A stretch of DNA of 64,000 nt. It comes from Hyphomonas sp. TMED17 (GTDB lineage: Bacteria > Pseudomonadota > Alphaproteobacteria > Caulobacterales > Hyphomonadaceae). Positions within the stretch are counted from its first letter, which is position 1. Every line of letters starts with the position of its first letter. The stretch is taken from NCBI GenBank assembly GCA_002172915.1, contig NHBW01000007.1, positions 35,422 through 99,421 on the forward strand. Direction: 5' to 3'. Both the position numbers and the translations under genes were made by a program. The notes below the pieces were generated by a model, which saw only the letters and a list, made by a program, of their open reading frames with translations, was not told the DNA's origin and did not search any database. Shown one piece after another: positions 37,670 to 46,540 of this stretch.

Positions 37670-38809
37670 ATGTCAGCACCCACCAATTACCTTCAAATGA
37701 TTTCAACGGTCACCGAGAATGGCGAGCTTCGCATGGAGCTTGTCGAAAAAGAACTTCCGGCTCCAAAATCCGATCAGGTTATCGTCAGAGTCGATGCAAC
37801 ACCGATCAATCCATCTGACCATGGCGTTATGTTCGGCATGGCTGACATTGCAAGCTCATCGCATTCTGACACCGGCGTTAGCACTGTGTTCAGCGCACCA
37901 GTGTCACCCCAAGGCATGCGGGTTATGAAGGCGCGTATGGGACAAGCCCTGCCGGTCGGGAATGAAGGGGCCGGAACAGTCGTTGCGGCCGGTGATAGTG
38001 ACTATGCACAAAGCCTGATGGGTAAAACCGTCGCTGTCATGGGTGGCGGCATGTATGCACAATACCGGACCGTCAGCGCCGGAATGTGCCTGCCACTCCT
38101 GGAAGGCGATACAGCGAAAGACGGTGCCTCATCCTTTGTTAACCCCCTAACAGCCCTGTCGATGCTGGAAACGATGCGCATGGACTCACACACAGCGCTT
38201 GTGCATACCGCAGCGGCGTCAAACCTCGGACAAATGCTAAACCGGATCTGCAAAGACGACGGCGTTGATCTGGTAAATATCGTCCGCAGCGAGAGCCAGG
38301 CCGCCATCCTGAAAGATCTCGGTGCAAAATACATCGTTAACTCGACCGATAGCGATTTTATGGCGCAACTCACCGACGCAATACACGCCACCGGCGCCAC
38401 GCTCGCCTTCGACGCAACCGGCGGTGGCCAGCTGGCTTCAAATATCCTGACGGCGATGGAAGCGGCCGCTGCGCGAACGCCGGGCGCTTACAGCATATAC
38501 GGCTCGGTCGCACACAAACAGGTCTATATTTATGGTGGACTCGATACCTCACCGACCACACTGAGCCGCGGCTATGGTATGGCCTGGGGCGTCGGCGGCT
38601 GGTTGTTGCCGAATTTTCTGGCCCGCGCCGGCGAAGAGGTCGCGGCACGATTGCGGCACCGGGTTGCCACCGAACTGAAAACCACGTTTGCCAGCCATTA
38701 TACAGACGAAATATCCCTGGCCGAAGCGCTAAACAGCGATATTGTAAAACGCTACAATGCCAAAGTGACCGGCCAGAAATTTCTCATCACGCCGCAAAAA
38801 GGATTGTAG
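37670..38809 (+). CDS. Zinc-type alcohol dehydrogenase/quinone oxidoreductase family protein
   Basis: 379 residues. MDR features are visible: ATPINPSDHGVMFG near 46, GNEGAGTVVAAG near 101, ALVHTAAASNLGQMLNRI near 175-192 in the Rossmann half, and FDATGGGQ near 248. A zinc-binding cysteine cluster is not obvious, so it is more like the quinone/enoyl reductase branch. GAGGA precedes the ATG. The GST gene follows 37 bp downstream. Confidence 0.86.
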   Translation: MSAPTNYLQMISTVTENGELRMELVEKELPAPKSDQVIVRVDATPINPSDHGVMFGMADIASSSHSDTGVSTVFSAPVSPQGMRVMKARMGQALPVGNEGAGTVVAAGDSDYAQSLMGKTVAVMGGGMYAQYRTVSAGMCLPLLEGDTAKDGASSFVNPLTALSMLETMRMDSHTALVHTAAASNLGQMLNRICKDDGVDLVNIVRSESQAAILKDLGAKYIVNSTDSDFMAQLTDAIHATGATLAFDATGGGQLASNILTAMEAAAARTPGAYSIYGSVAHKQVYIYGGLDTSPTTLSRGYGMAWGVGGWLLPNFLARAGEEVAARLRHRVATELKTTFASHYTDEISLAEALNSDIVKRYNAKVTGQKFLITPQKGL

Positions 38810-38846
38810 CAGCGCACGGCCCATCAATTGAACTGAAAGATAAGAT

Positions 38847-39539
38847 ATGCCGGTTTTAGTTGTTTTTGGATCACCAGTATCGCCGTTTGTACGCAAGGTC
38901 GAAGCGGTGCTGCGACATAGCGGTCAGGCATATGATTTCGAAAGCATCAACATTATGGACATGCCGGACTGGTTTCTCGAAATCAGTCCGCTACGCCGTA
39001 TCCCAGTGCTACGGGATAAAAGCATTGGTGAAACTGGCATTGCCGGAACCCTTGCGGACTCATCAGCAATCTGCCTCTACCTTGACCGCAAATACGATGC
39101 CGGACTTTACGGAGCAACAGCATTCGACGCGGGTCAGGCGGCATGGCTGGAAGAATATGCTGATAGCGATCTGGCAATGACAGTCGGCATGAAAGTCTTT
39201 CGTCCGATCATGTTCCCGAGATTTGCCGGTCAGGCTTCGGACATCGAGACCGCCCGCAAAGCATGGCATGAGAAGCTGCCGCGAAATTTCGACTATCTCG
39301 AACGACTGCTGGATGGCAAAGACTTCTTCGTCAACGACACTTACTCAATCGCTGATATCGCGATTGGCTGCCAGTTGACGCAACTCGATTTAGTTGTCGG
39401 ACTGCCAGATCGTCAAATCTGGCCTGGCCTCGCGGCGCATACTGAAAACATGAAGGCACGGCCCGGCTTTACCGAAAATCTTGCAATTTGCGGTAAAATG
39501 CTTGGCGGTCTTTTGCCGGAAAAAATAGATTTGAGCTAA
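38847..39539 (+). CDS. Glutathione S-transferase family protein
   Basis: 230 residues with a GST N-terminal thioredoxin-like half (GSPVSPFVRKVEAVLRHSG; IPVLRDKS with the cis-Pro) and an alpha-helical C-terminal half (NDTYSIADIAIGCQL, the capping-box motif). Probably detoxification or dehalogenation-type chemistry. It is likely co-transcribed with the preceding oxidoreductase. Confidence 0.88.
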   Translation: MPVLVVFGSPVSPFVRKVEAVLRHSGQAYDFESINIMDMPDWFLEISPLRRIPVLRDKSIGETGIAGTLADSSAICLYLDRKYDAGLYGATAFDAGQAAWLEEYADSDLAMTVGMKVFRPIMFPRFAGQASDIETARKAWHEKLPRNFDYLERLLDGKDFFVNDTYSIADIAIGCQLTQLDLVVGLPDRQIWPGLAAHTENMKARPGFTENLAICGKMLGGLLPEKIDLS

Positions 39540-40200
39540 AGCCCTTGCGCGCATGTTTGATAACGGCGCGACGCAGCGATGTCGGACGCGGCCAGCCGCC
39601 CGCATCTATGCCGCCAGCACTGCGAGGCTAGACGGGACAGCGCAGCCAAATTGCAACCCGAAAACCTCTCGCCAAAGACTGATCGTCGGTGGCGCGGCGG
39701 TACCACTGTGACCGGACCAGGCGCTGCAAGCGGAACCTCTTTAATCGGTGTTTGACCGCATTTATTCAAACCCAGTTCGCATTGCATTATCCTCAAAAGC
39801 GGACCTGTTTTACAGGCTTAACCTTCTACCCTACGACAATATCAAGCCGCTAGAAAATCTCACTGACCTCGGCCTGCACGGTAAGGGCCAGAGACCAAAT
39901 CCTATCAATAACTCGCACTTAAGCGCTAGAAGCTGGACACCGGCTGATCCAATTTCACGGCCATTCGACACCTTAGCGTGGTCTGCGCAAGCTCGTCGCA
40001 AACCGGCGTCCGTCGTTTAGCACGCAACAAGCCCGATTATTCTGTAACAGACATCAAAATCGCGCTGCCCGACGTATTATGAGACCGCCAAAATTCCCGT
40101 CACCAACGCTGCAGGCCGGGCCGCAGATTGACGCGACCTCAGGCTAATCAAGCGCAGGCTAAAAGGCGATCATGAGCGGCGAACATCATCGAAAAACACG
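39540..40200. other. 661-bp intergenic region without a recognisable gene
   Basis: Neither strand gives a frame with a known domain or a convincing Shine-Dalgarno. A 90-residue plus-strand frame (39748-40020) and an 86-residue minus-strand frame (39536-39796) are biased and unconvincing. It may be degraded sequence or hold regulatory elements I cannot name. Confidence 0.5.
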
Positions 40201-41115
40201 CTAATCAGAGTCCCCGCCTGCGACCTTAATGATCCGGAAGCCGATATGGCTCGATGAAAAATCGGTTTCTTGCGGCTGCCGCGCCGCAGGTCGGTACCGC
40301 CGACAGAAATTGTCGGCGCAAAGATAGGATCCACCCTTTAGCGTATGACGACCTCCGGGATAGGCCGTCTCGGTCCATTCCCAAACATTTCCGATCATAT
40401 CGTACAGGCCTAGCGAATTAGGCTGAAAGCAGCCAACCGGCGCAACCCCGCTAAAGCCATCTGCGGCAGTATTGTCGAAAGGAAATATACCTTGCCAAGT
40501 GTTGGCAACCGCGCGCCCGTCACGATAGGCCGATGAGACCGGATTGTCGGAGTCAGGCAGCCCGAGGCTGGCGGCGTATTCCCATTCGATCGCAGTTGGC
40601 AGGCGCCCCCCCGCCCAGCGCGCATAGGCATCGGCATCATTCTTAGAGACATGCACGACAGGCTCGTTGAGCCGCTGCTGCCAGTCTTCCCCGTCACCAT
40701 CGGATGACCGCCAGCTCGCATTAGGCGCAAGGATCCAGGGCGCTGCTGTGACCGACCGCTGTTCGGGCAGCATAAAAACAGCAGACCCCGCCCCGGGGCG
40801 TCCTTCTTGCCGGTCGCGTTCGACATCGGTGATATAGCCTGTCGCCTCAATAAATCTGGCGAATTGTGCCGTTGTCACTTCATGACTCTGAATTGAGAAA
40901 CCGTCGACATGAAGCCGGCGCGCAGGTCCTTCTTCGGGGTAATAGGCAGCCATTCCCATAACAAATGATCCGGCGGGCACTTGAACAAAGCCTGCAAGCT
41001 CAGTCTCCAGTAATCCGCATGCTGCAATATCGACAGAGCGAGCGGCGTCATTCGGCTGACAGGCCGCTAACAATATCAGCGCCGCCGCCAGTCTTACTGT
41101 TTTCAACCGCTTCAT
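40201..41115 (-). CDS. Formylglycine-generating enzyme (SUMF1 type), predicted lipoprotein
   Basis: 304 residues from the ATG at 41115 (a further ATG upstream at 41166 is in frame). Lipobox LLAAC with Cys19 predicts a lipid-anchored periplasmic protein. FGE landmarks: FVQVPAGSFVMGM, SHEVTTAQFARFI, GGRLPTAIEWEYAA, GNVWEWTE, and C-terminal KGGSYLCADNFCRRYRPAAR. Cys266 and Cys271 match the two catalytic cysteines of human FGE (C336/C341). FGE oxidises the sulfatase active-site Cys to formylglycine using oxygen. The sulfatase gene lies 155 bp upstream on the same strand. Confidence 0.9.
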   Translation of the reverse strand: MKRLKTVRLAAALILLAACQPNDAARSVDIAACGLLETELAGFVQVPAGSFVMGMAAYYPEEGPARRLHVDGFSIQSHEVTTAQFARFIEATGYITDVERDRQEGRPGAGSAVFMLPEQRSVTAAPWILAPNASWRSSDGDGEDWQQRLNEPVVHVSKNDADAYARWAGGRLPTAIEWEYAASLGLPDSDNPVSSAYRDGRAVANTWQGIFPFDNTAADGFSGVAPVGCFQPNSLGLYDMIGNVWEWTETAYPGGRHTLKGGSYLCADNFCRRYRPAARQPQETDFSSSHIGFRIIKVAGGDSD

Positions 41116-41270
41116 TCGCTCCGATACCTTAAAACGCAATGCTTTATCAATTCGCATATCAGACAATCAGCCGCAAACCGGATCAAGCTAGAAACAACTG
41201 CCTTTTTCCGACAATTATCGCACGGTCGGCTGCTTGAGAGCCTTGATAACCAGAGGCAGCGTATACCGGC

Positions 41271-42953
41271 CTAGTTTGGCCACCAGACATACTCGTCATC
41301 CAGCGAAATTGGCTGATCAACCGTCTTATCAATGCGGATCGGCGATTCTAGCAAATATGGATATAAGGGCTCACGCGCATTCGCGGCATGCGCATCCAGT
41401 AAGGCTTGAAGCTCGTCCAGTTTGTCCAAACGTGAAACCGCGAGATTAATTTGCTCGGTGGGATCATTTTCGAGATCAAACAACCAGCTTTTCTGCTGGC
41501 GCCCATCGACCTGAAGTTTCCAGTTACCAGCCCGTACAACCCGCACATATCCGGACTGCCAGAATATAGCATCATTTTCCCGCTCAATCTCGCCACCTCC
41601 CTCAGCCACAGGCATCAGATTTACGCCATCAATGATGCGGTCCTGAGGCAGGCTGACATTCGCAGCCGCGACAATTGTCGGCATCACATCAATATGCGCC
41701 GCCGGGTCTTCGATAATCGTACCAGGAGGAATGCGAGCCGGCCATTTCATATATAATGGCACTCTGATGCCGCCTTCGAACAATGTTATTTTCCAGCCAC
41801 GATAAGGCTCGTTAATTTCGGGCAAGCCGACATAGCCAGCCCCGCCATTATCATTTGTCAGAATGATCAACGTATTGTCAGCAAGCCCCTCGGCCTCGAG
41901 CTTTGCAACAATGTCACCGACGCTGCGGTCCAGCGCCCTGAGCATGGCAGCATAGACACGCAACCGATGCGGCATGATATCGCCGACAGCCTCATAATCT
42001 TCGCGCGTCGCCTGCAAAGGCGTATGTAGCGCCCAATGCGCCAGATACAGGAAAAACGGACGATTGGCATTGGCATCAATGACATTCACTGCTTCATCGG
42101 TCCAGTAATCAGTCAGATAACCGCCTGGCTCGAACCAGTCCTCATCTGTCGTCGGTAGATCCGGTGTATTGTAGGATGCCGCGAACTGCATTCTCGCCCA
42201 AAGGAACTTATCAATCGGATCGAAGTCGAGCTTGGCATTTACGACATTCGGGTCGTCTTCTGGAAGAAACAGACCACTCGCCATTAGCAGGCTTTCATCA
42301 AACCCCTGCGCATTCGGATTGCTTTGCGCACTTCTGCCCAAGTGCCACTTGCCGATATGCACTGTGTGATAACCTTGGCTCTTCAACATCTCCGCAACCG
42401 TGATCTCGTCGCCTGGCAAACCCTGATCATTATAATCCGGCGTAACCTCACTATTTGCCTGAGAAAACTCGGGCACGGGGAAGCCCTCCGGCGGCGCATC
42501 ATCAGTCAGGACTGACAAGAGATAGCTCATATTTGGCGGTGTCGGTGTAAACTCAAAACCGGTCCGGGTTGGATATCGACCGGTCATCAGCATCGCGCGC
42601 GACGGCGCGCATGTTCCAGTACCAGAATAGGCCTGCCGAAACAGCGCACCATCATACGCCAGAGCATCAATGTTCGGGGTTGGCACGCGACCATTCGCGA
42701 CCCCCCCTCCCAATGTCGACAAATCATTAATTCCGACATCGTCGAGAACAATCAGGATAATGTTTGGCGGACGTTCATCCGGAGATTGCGCCGCCGTTTC
42801 GGGGCCTCTATACCAATCAATCACCTGCGTCGGAGCAACATCAGTATGGTTCATTTTGATAATTTTGAGCAAAATCTCACCCCGGTTGAGCCATGCGACG
42901 AAGCCGCCGACAAGCACAACAAGGGCCAATACAACCGCCACTCTCTTTAACAT
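41271..42953 (-). CDS. Type I sulfatase (arylsulfatase-like), membrane-anchored
   Basis: 560 residues from the ATG at 42953 (AAGAAGG upstream); a TTG at 42974 is also in frame. Residues 4-22 form a hydrophobic signal-anchor, so the enzyme is periplasmic. The metal-binding IVLDDVG is near 69-75, the sulfatase motif TGTCAPSR has the Cys115 precursor of formylglycine, and TNDNGG is a further active-site element. It hydrolyses sulfate esters. A dedicated FGE follows downstream. Confidence 0.94.
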   Translation of the reverse strand: MLKRVAVVLALVVLVGGFVAWLNRGEILLKIIKMNHTDVAPTQVIDWYRGPETAAQSPDERPPNIILIVLDDVGINDLSTLGGGVANGRVPTPNIDALAYDGALFRQAYSGTGTCAPSRAMLMTGRYPTRTGFEFTPTPPNMSYLLSVLTDDAPPEGFPVPEFSQANSEVTPDYNDQGLPGDEITVAEMLKSQGYHTVHIGKWHLGRSAQSNPNAQGFDESLLMASGLFLPEDDPNVVNAKLDFDPIDKFLWARMQFAASYNTPDLPTTDEDWFEPGGYLTDYWTDEAVNVIDANANRPFFLYLAHWALHTPLQATREDYEAVGDIMPHRLRVYAAMLRALDRSVGDIVAKLEAEGLADNTLIILTNDNGGAGYVGLPEINEPYRGWKITLFEGGIRVPLYMKWPARIPPGTIIEDPAAHIDVMPTIVAAANVSLPQDRIIDGVNLMPVAEGGGEIERENDAIFWQSGYVRVVRAGNWKLQVDGRQQKSWLFDLENDPTEQINLAVSRLDKLDELQALLDAHAANAREPLYPYLLESPIRIDKTVDQPISLDDEYVWWPN

Positions 42954-43441
42954 TTCTCCACACCTTCTTATCAAACCGACGGCTCAACAACCTTCTGAGA
43001 CCAGCCTCGGCCGCTTTCAAAACCGGTCACCCAGTCAGTTCAGCAGCTAGAAAGCCAGCTTAGCTTGTTTTCAAATCACAGGGTTATGGCCGACGATATT
43101 TCACTTTTTTAAAACGCTTCGAATAGTGCCGCTCGACATCGTTGCGAAAATCGCGCGAATCCCAAATCGAGATTAAACGCGAGGATCAGGCTGACCAAAA
43201 ATCTAAAAGCAAACTAACGGCACGAGAGATGACATATCTTAGGGGCGGTGTCGAGCGCTCACTTGTCGACAAAATCACGTCAGCAATTTTCTACGCTCTG
43301 ACAAGTTCCGAGTCGAATATACTGATCAACTATTGCTTTTCCCTAAGTAAACTAGCTTCCATTGAAAATTAAATTTGAGAGACCCTTTAGAAACTGCCCT
43401 GGGAGGGGCGCCACCGAAGTACAGCAAACGGGATAGCGGCG
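42954..43441. other. 488-bp divergent intergenic region between sulfatase and GPH symporter
   Basis: No gene is supportable: a 76-residue plus-strand frame (43142-43372) is basic and has no domain. TATACT at 43318-43323 may be a -10 box for the symporter, but a convincing -35 is missing. The two genes could share regulation from here. Confidence 0.4.
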
Positions 43442-44923
43442 ATGTCGGATACAATCAGCTCAGAAACAGTAGCCGCTGCGGATAGTTCCAAAACCAAACC
43501 ACTCAGCTTACCGTTGAAACTGGCCTATGGATTTGGTTCGGTCTCCTACGGCATTAAAAATGGCGGATTCGATTATTTCCTCCTGATTTTCTACAGCCAA
43601 GTTATCGGGCTCGATGCCAGGCTGGTTGGTCTCGCCATTACATTGGCTCTGATTTTTGACGCGATAAGCGACCCGGTCGTCGGATACTGGTCTGACAATG
43701 TCAGATCACGCTGGGGCCGGCGGCACCCGTTTATGTATGCCGCGGCGCTCCCTGTCGCATGTTCCTATTTTATCCTCTGGAACCCACCCGCCAACCTGTC
43801 GCAGCAAGGACTATTCTGGTTCCTGCTTATCAATGCCGTCCTGATCAGGACCTGTATCACTGTTTACGAAACCCCCAGCTCGGCACTGGCCCCGGATCTG
43901 ACGCAGGACTATGACGAGCGAAGCCGTCTGATCAGCTTCAGATACTTTTTCGGCTGGACCGGCGGCAATGCGATGACGGTCATGATGTTCCTCTTCATGT
44001 TTCCTGCATTTACAACCGCCGCCATTAGCGACGGACAGTTCAACCGGGAGGCCTATCGCGTCTATGGCCTGATCGCATCCGGCCTGATGTTCATCGCAAT
44101 GATCGCATCGGCTATCGGCACGCACTCTAAGATACCGATGCTTAAAAAGGCGCCGCCGAAGCGAGACATGGGCTTATTAGACGTCTTCAAAGAGGTCTGG
44201 GAGACGCTGTCAGAACCGGATTTCGTAAAGCTTTTCATTTCGGCAATATTCGGCGCCATCGCTTCCGGCATGGCGGCCGCCCTGTCATTCTACTTCCTGA
44301 CCTATTTCTGGGGCTTTGATTCGCTGGAAAAAGGCGCTGTTCTATTGGGAACATTCGCCTCCGCCATAATTGGGTTCGCACTGGCACCGGTCATTTCGGC
44401 GCGGCTGGGCAAGAAAAAAGGGGCCATGATAATTGGCGCTATCGCTTTTGCGGGATCCCCTCTTCCCATTCTTCTCCGGCTTCTCGGCTGGCTACCCGAA
44501 AACGGACATCCGGGAATTTTCTGGTTTGTTCTAATTAGCGGTATCATAGATCTCGGCCTGATTATCTGCTTCCAGATCCTCGTCGCCTCAATGGGTGCTG
44601 ATCTGGTGGAGAGAAGCGAACTCAAAACCGGACGTCGGTCGGAAGGCATTTTTACCGCCTCAATGACATTTGTAAGAAAATCCGTGCAAGGCTTCGGGCT
44701 AATGGCTGCGTCGGTGGTTCTCACCCTCGCAGGCATTGCATCGGGGGCGAATGTCGAACAGGTTTCCGAAGCGCAGATTTGGCGGATGGGCGCCTTCTAT
44801 GTCCCCACCATTTTAAGCCTCTGGTTCATCATGATGTATGTCATATCGACTTATCAAATTAATCGCGAATCCCATGAAGCAACTCTCAGGCAACTCGCAG
44901 ATCGCAACCAACCCGCTGAATAA
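43442..44923 (+). CDS. GPH family (glycoside-pentoside-hexuronide) cation symporter, MFS_2
   Basis: 493 residues, about 12 membrane segments. Signatures AYGFGSVSYGIKNGG near 32, LIFDAISDPVVGYWSDN near 76-92 and RSRWGRRHPFMY near 94 match MFS_2/MelB-like transporters. The likely substrate is a sugar or related small molecule; adjacency to a sulfatase hints at a desulfated product but is only positional. No strong Shine-Dalgarno was found. Confidence 0.88.
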   Translation: MSDTISSETVAAADSSKTKPLSLPLKLAYGFGSVSYGIKNGGFDYFLLIFYSQVIGLDARLVGLAITLALIFDAISDPVVGYWSDNVRSRWGRRHPFMYAAALPVACSYFILWNPPANLSQQGLFWFLLINAVLIRTCITVYETPSSALAPDLTQDYDERSRLISFRYFFGWTGGNAMTVMMFLFMFPAFTTAAISDGQFNREAYRVYGLIASGLMFIAMIASAIGTHSKIPMLKKAPPKRDMGLLDVFKEVWETLSEPDFVKLFISAIFGAIASGMAAALSFYFLTYFWGFDSLEKGAVLLGTFASAIIGFALAPVISARLGKKKGAMIIGAIAFAGSPLPILLRLLGWLPENGHPGIFWFVLISGIIDLGLIICFQILVASMGADLVERSELKTGRRSEGIFTASMTFVRKSVQGFGLMAASVVLTLAGIASGANVEQVSEAQIWRMGAFYVPTILSLWFIMMYVISTYQINRESHEATLRQLADRNQPAE

Positions 44924-44955
44924 TCAGTCCCAACAGATATTATCACGAACTTCTA

Positions 44956-44980
44956 GCGGCGGCATTACGCAATGCCCCGC
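44956..44980. terminator. Bulged hairpin between convergent genes
   Basis: GCGG-C-GGCATT (44956-44966) pairs with AATGCC-CCGC (44971-44980) around the loop ACGC, leaving one bulged C. It lies between the symporter stop and the crotonase stop. No T-run. Confidence 0.35.
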
Positions 44981-45027
44981 CTCGCATGCCCATACCTGCC
45001 AACAATCAGTCCGGCGGGCCGGCTGGG

Positions 45028-45816
45028 TTAGCGTCCGTTGAACTGCGGCTTCCGCTTATTCAAAAAGGCATTCATGCCTTCTTTCGTATCACTTGTGCGC
45101 GCCATATCCGCAATCGCGCGCGCCTCCATTTCCATCTGGGTCTCGAGACCGTTTTCAAAGCTTGCATTCAACAATGATTTCACCTGCCCGAATGCGACGG
45201 TCGGTCCGGCAGCCAGCCGGTCCGCCAGCGCCCGCGCTTCTTCAAGCAGTTGATCGGCCGGCACAATCGTATTGATCAGCCCCCAGTCAAGCGCTTCAGC
45301 AGCTGACAATCGCCGGTTTGTCAGCATTAATTCCCGTGTCCGGCGGTCACCAATCCGGCGCGGCAGAAAATAGGTCGAGCTGCCGTCCGGCGACAAGGCT
45401 GCAGCCGTGTATGCCATCGCGAAGCCGGCATTGTCAGCAGCCAGGACCAGATCGGCCGATGCGGCCAGACTCAGGCCACCGCCGGCACACATACCGTTTA
45501 CTGCCGCAATCACCGGCGCATCCATTCTGACAAAGCGCGAGACAGCGGCATGAAACGGAATCGTTATCGCTTTCATTGCAGCCGGCAGATTATCGCCCTC
45601 GGATGCAAACGCATGAATATCTCCGCCGGCGGAAAACATTTTGCCGTTTCCGGTAATGATAACGCATCGAATTGAAGCGTCCTCATCGCACCGGATCGCA
45701 GCTTCGGAAAATTCCTGCATCATTTCCATATTCATGGCGTTTACAGCCTCGGGCCTGTTCAATGTAATCTTCGCGACCCCGCCGCGTTGCTCGAACAAGA
45801 TTGTTTTATAAGCCAT
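45028..45816 (-). CDS. Enoyl-CoA hydratase/isomerase family protein
   Basis: 262 residues from the ATG at 45816 (start MAYKTILFEQRGG); the frame continues far upstream across the TetR gene but that part is not real. FSAGGDIHAFA near 64 and GMCAGGGLSLAASADLV near 103 form the oxyanion hole. The classical hydratase glutamates are replaced by Ser and Tyr (GGGLS, AMAYTAAALSPDG), as in isomerase-like crotonases. It is 16 bp downstream of the TetR gene. Confidence 0.88.
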   Translation of the reverse strand: MAYKTILFEQRGGVAKITLNRPEAVNAMNMEMMQEFSEAAIRCDEDASIRCVIITGNGKMFSAGGDIHAFASEGDNLPAAMKAITIPFHAAVSRFVRMDAPVIAAVNGMCAGGGLSLAASADLVLAADNAGFAMAYTAAALSPDGSSTYFLPRRIGDRRTRELMLTNRRLSAAEALDWGLINTIVPADQLLEEARALADRLAAGPTVAFGQVKSLLNASFENGLETQMEMEARAIADMARTSDTKEGMNAFLNKRKPQFNGR

Positions 45817-45832
45817 GATTATATTTTTCCTT

Positions 45833-46540
45833 TTATGAACGGGTATCAGGGAGTGATTCCAGCCGTTCCAGTGCCGCCTCGAAGCGTTCGGCAAACCGTT
45901 TATATTCGCCAGCTTCGAAGGCCGGCTGTCCGGTTTCAGACACACCGAACCGGGCCTCGAAAACATCAACCAGAATATCGATAACAAGCCCGGTGTCCTC
46001 CGAGCCCCGCAATCGCATGGTACGGGCCGAATATTCCAGCGTACCGTAGAACAAGTCACGCGCGACCCAGACGGGCGTTGCCTCGCAAAACTGACCACGA
46101 TCTATACCACGCCGATAGATATCATCAAAGACAGCGACATAAATCCGCATATCCTGCCGGGAATCGGTTTCTCCCGGCGCAAAAATCCGTAGAGACTGCG
46201 TTAGTTCAATGACCTCGAATTGCTCAATCAGGGCCTGCATGTGGAATTCGGCCAGAGACCGCAAAGCCAGAAGCGCTGAGCCTTCCAGACGCCCTGCCGC
46301 CCGCGCGCCAATTGTCAGATCCGACCAGAAATTTGCGACAATTGCCTTCATCAGATCAATTTTGGTTTTGAAGTAAATATAGATCGTGCCCTCGGCCATG
46401 CCGGCGCGCCGGGCGATATCAGCCATCCGCGCACCATCATAGCCATGTTCGATAAAAATCGCCTGAGCCGCGCGCAAGATAGCTGCCTCGCGCTGCTCAA
46501 CTTTCTGTCTTCGCGTCGGGGACGGGCTCAGACCCGTCAT
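45833..46540 (-). CDS. TetR/AcrR family regulator
   Basis: 235 residues. An intact N-terminal helix-turn-helix: ILRAAQAIFIEHGYDGARM, ADIARRAGMAEGTIYIYFKTK. It is translationally coupled (ATGA) to the acyl-CoA synthetase upstream. By position it probably represses the catabolic island, including the divergent promoter at 49258-49363, as AtuR does in Pseudomonas; this is inferred. Confidence 0.92.
   Translation of the reverse strand: MTGLSPSPTRRQKVEQREAAILRAAQAIFIEHGYDGARMADIARRAGMAEGTIYIYFKTKIDLMKAIVANFWSDLTIGARAAGRLEGSALLALRSLAEFHMQALIEQFEVIELTQSLRIFAPGETDSRQDMRIYVAVFDDIYRRGIDRGQFCEATPVWVARDLFYGTLEYSARTMRLRGSEDTGLVIDILVDVFEARFGVSETGQPAFEAGEYKRFAERFEAALERLESLPDTRS

Noticed and set aside
39748..40020. 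90-residue frame in the gap before the FGE gene
   Set aside because: No recognisable protein, no Shine-Dalgarno.
43142..43372. 76-residue frame upstream of the GPH symporter
   Set aside because: Lys/Glu/Ser-rich sequence without a domain; more likely intergenic.
45817..46098. Longer N-terminus for the crotonase ending at 45028
   Set aside because: It overlaps the TetR gene and is not crotonase-like; the ATG at 45816 starts the family sequence.
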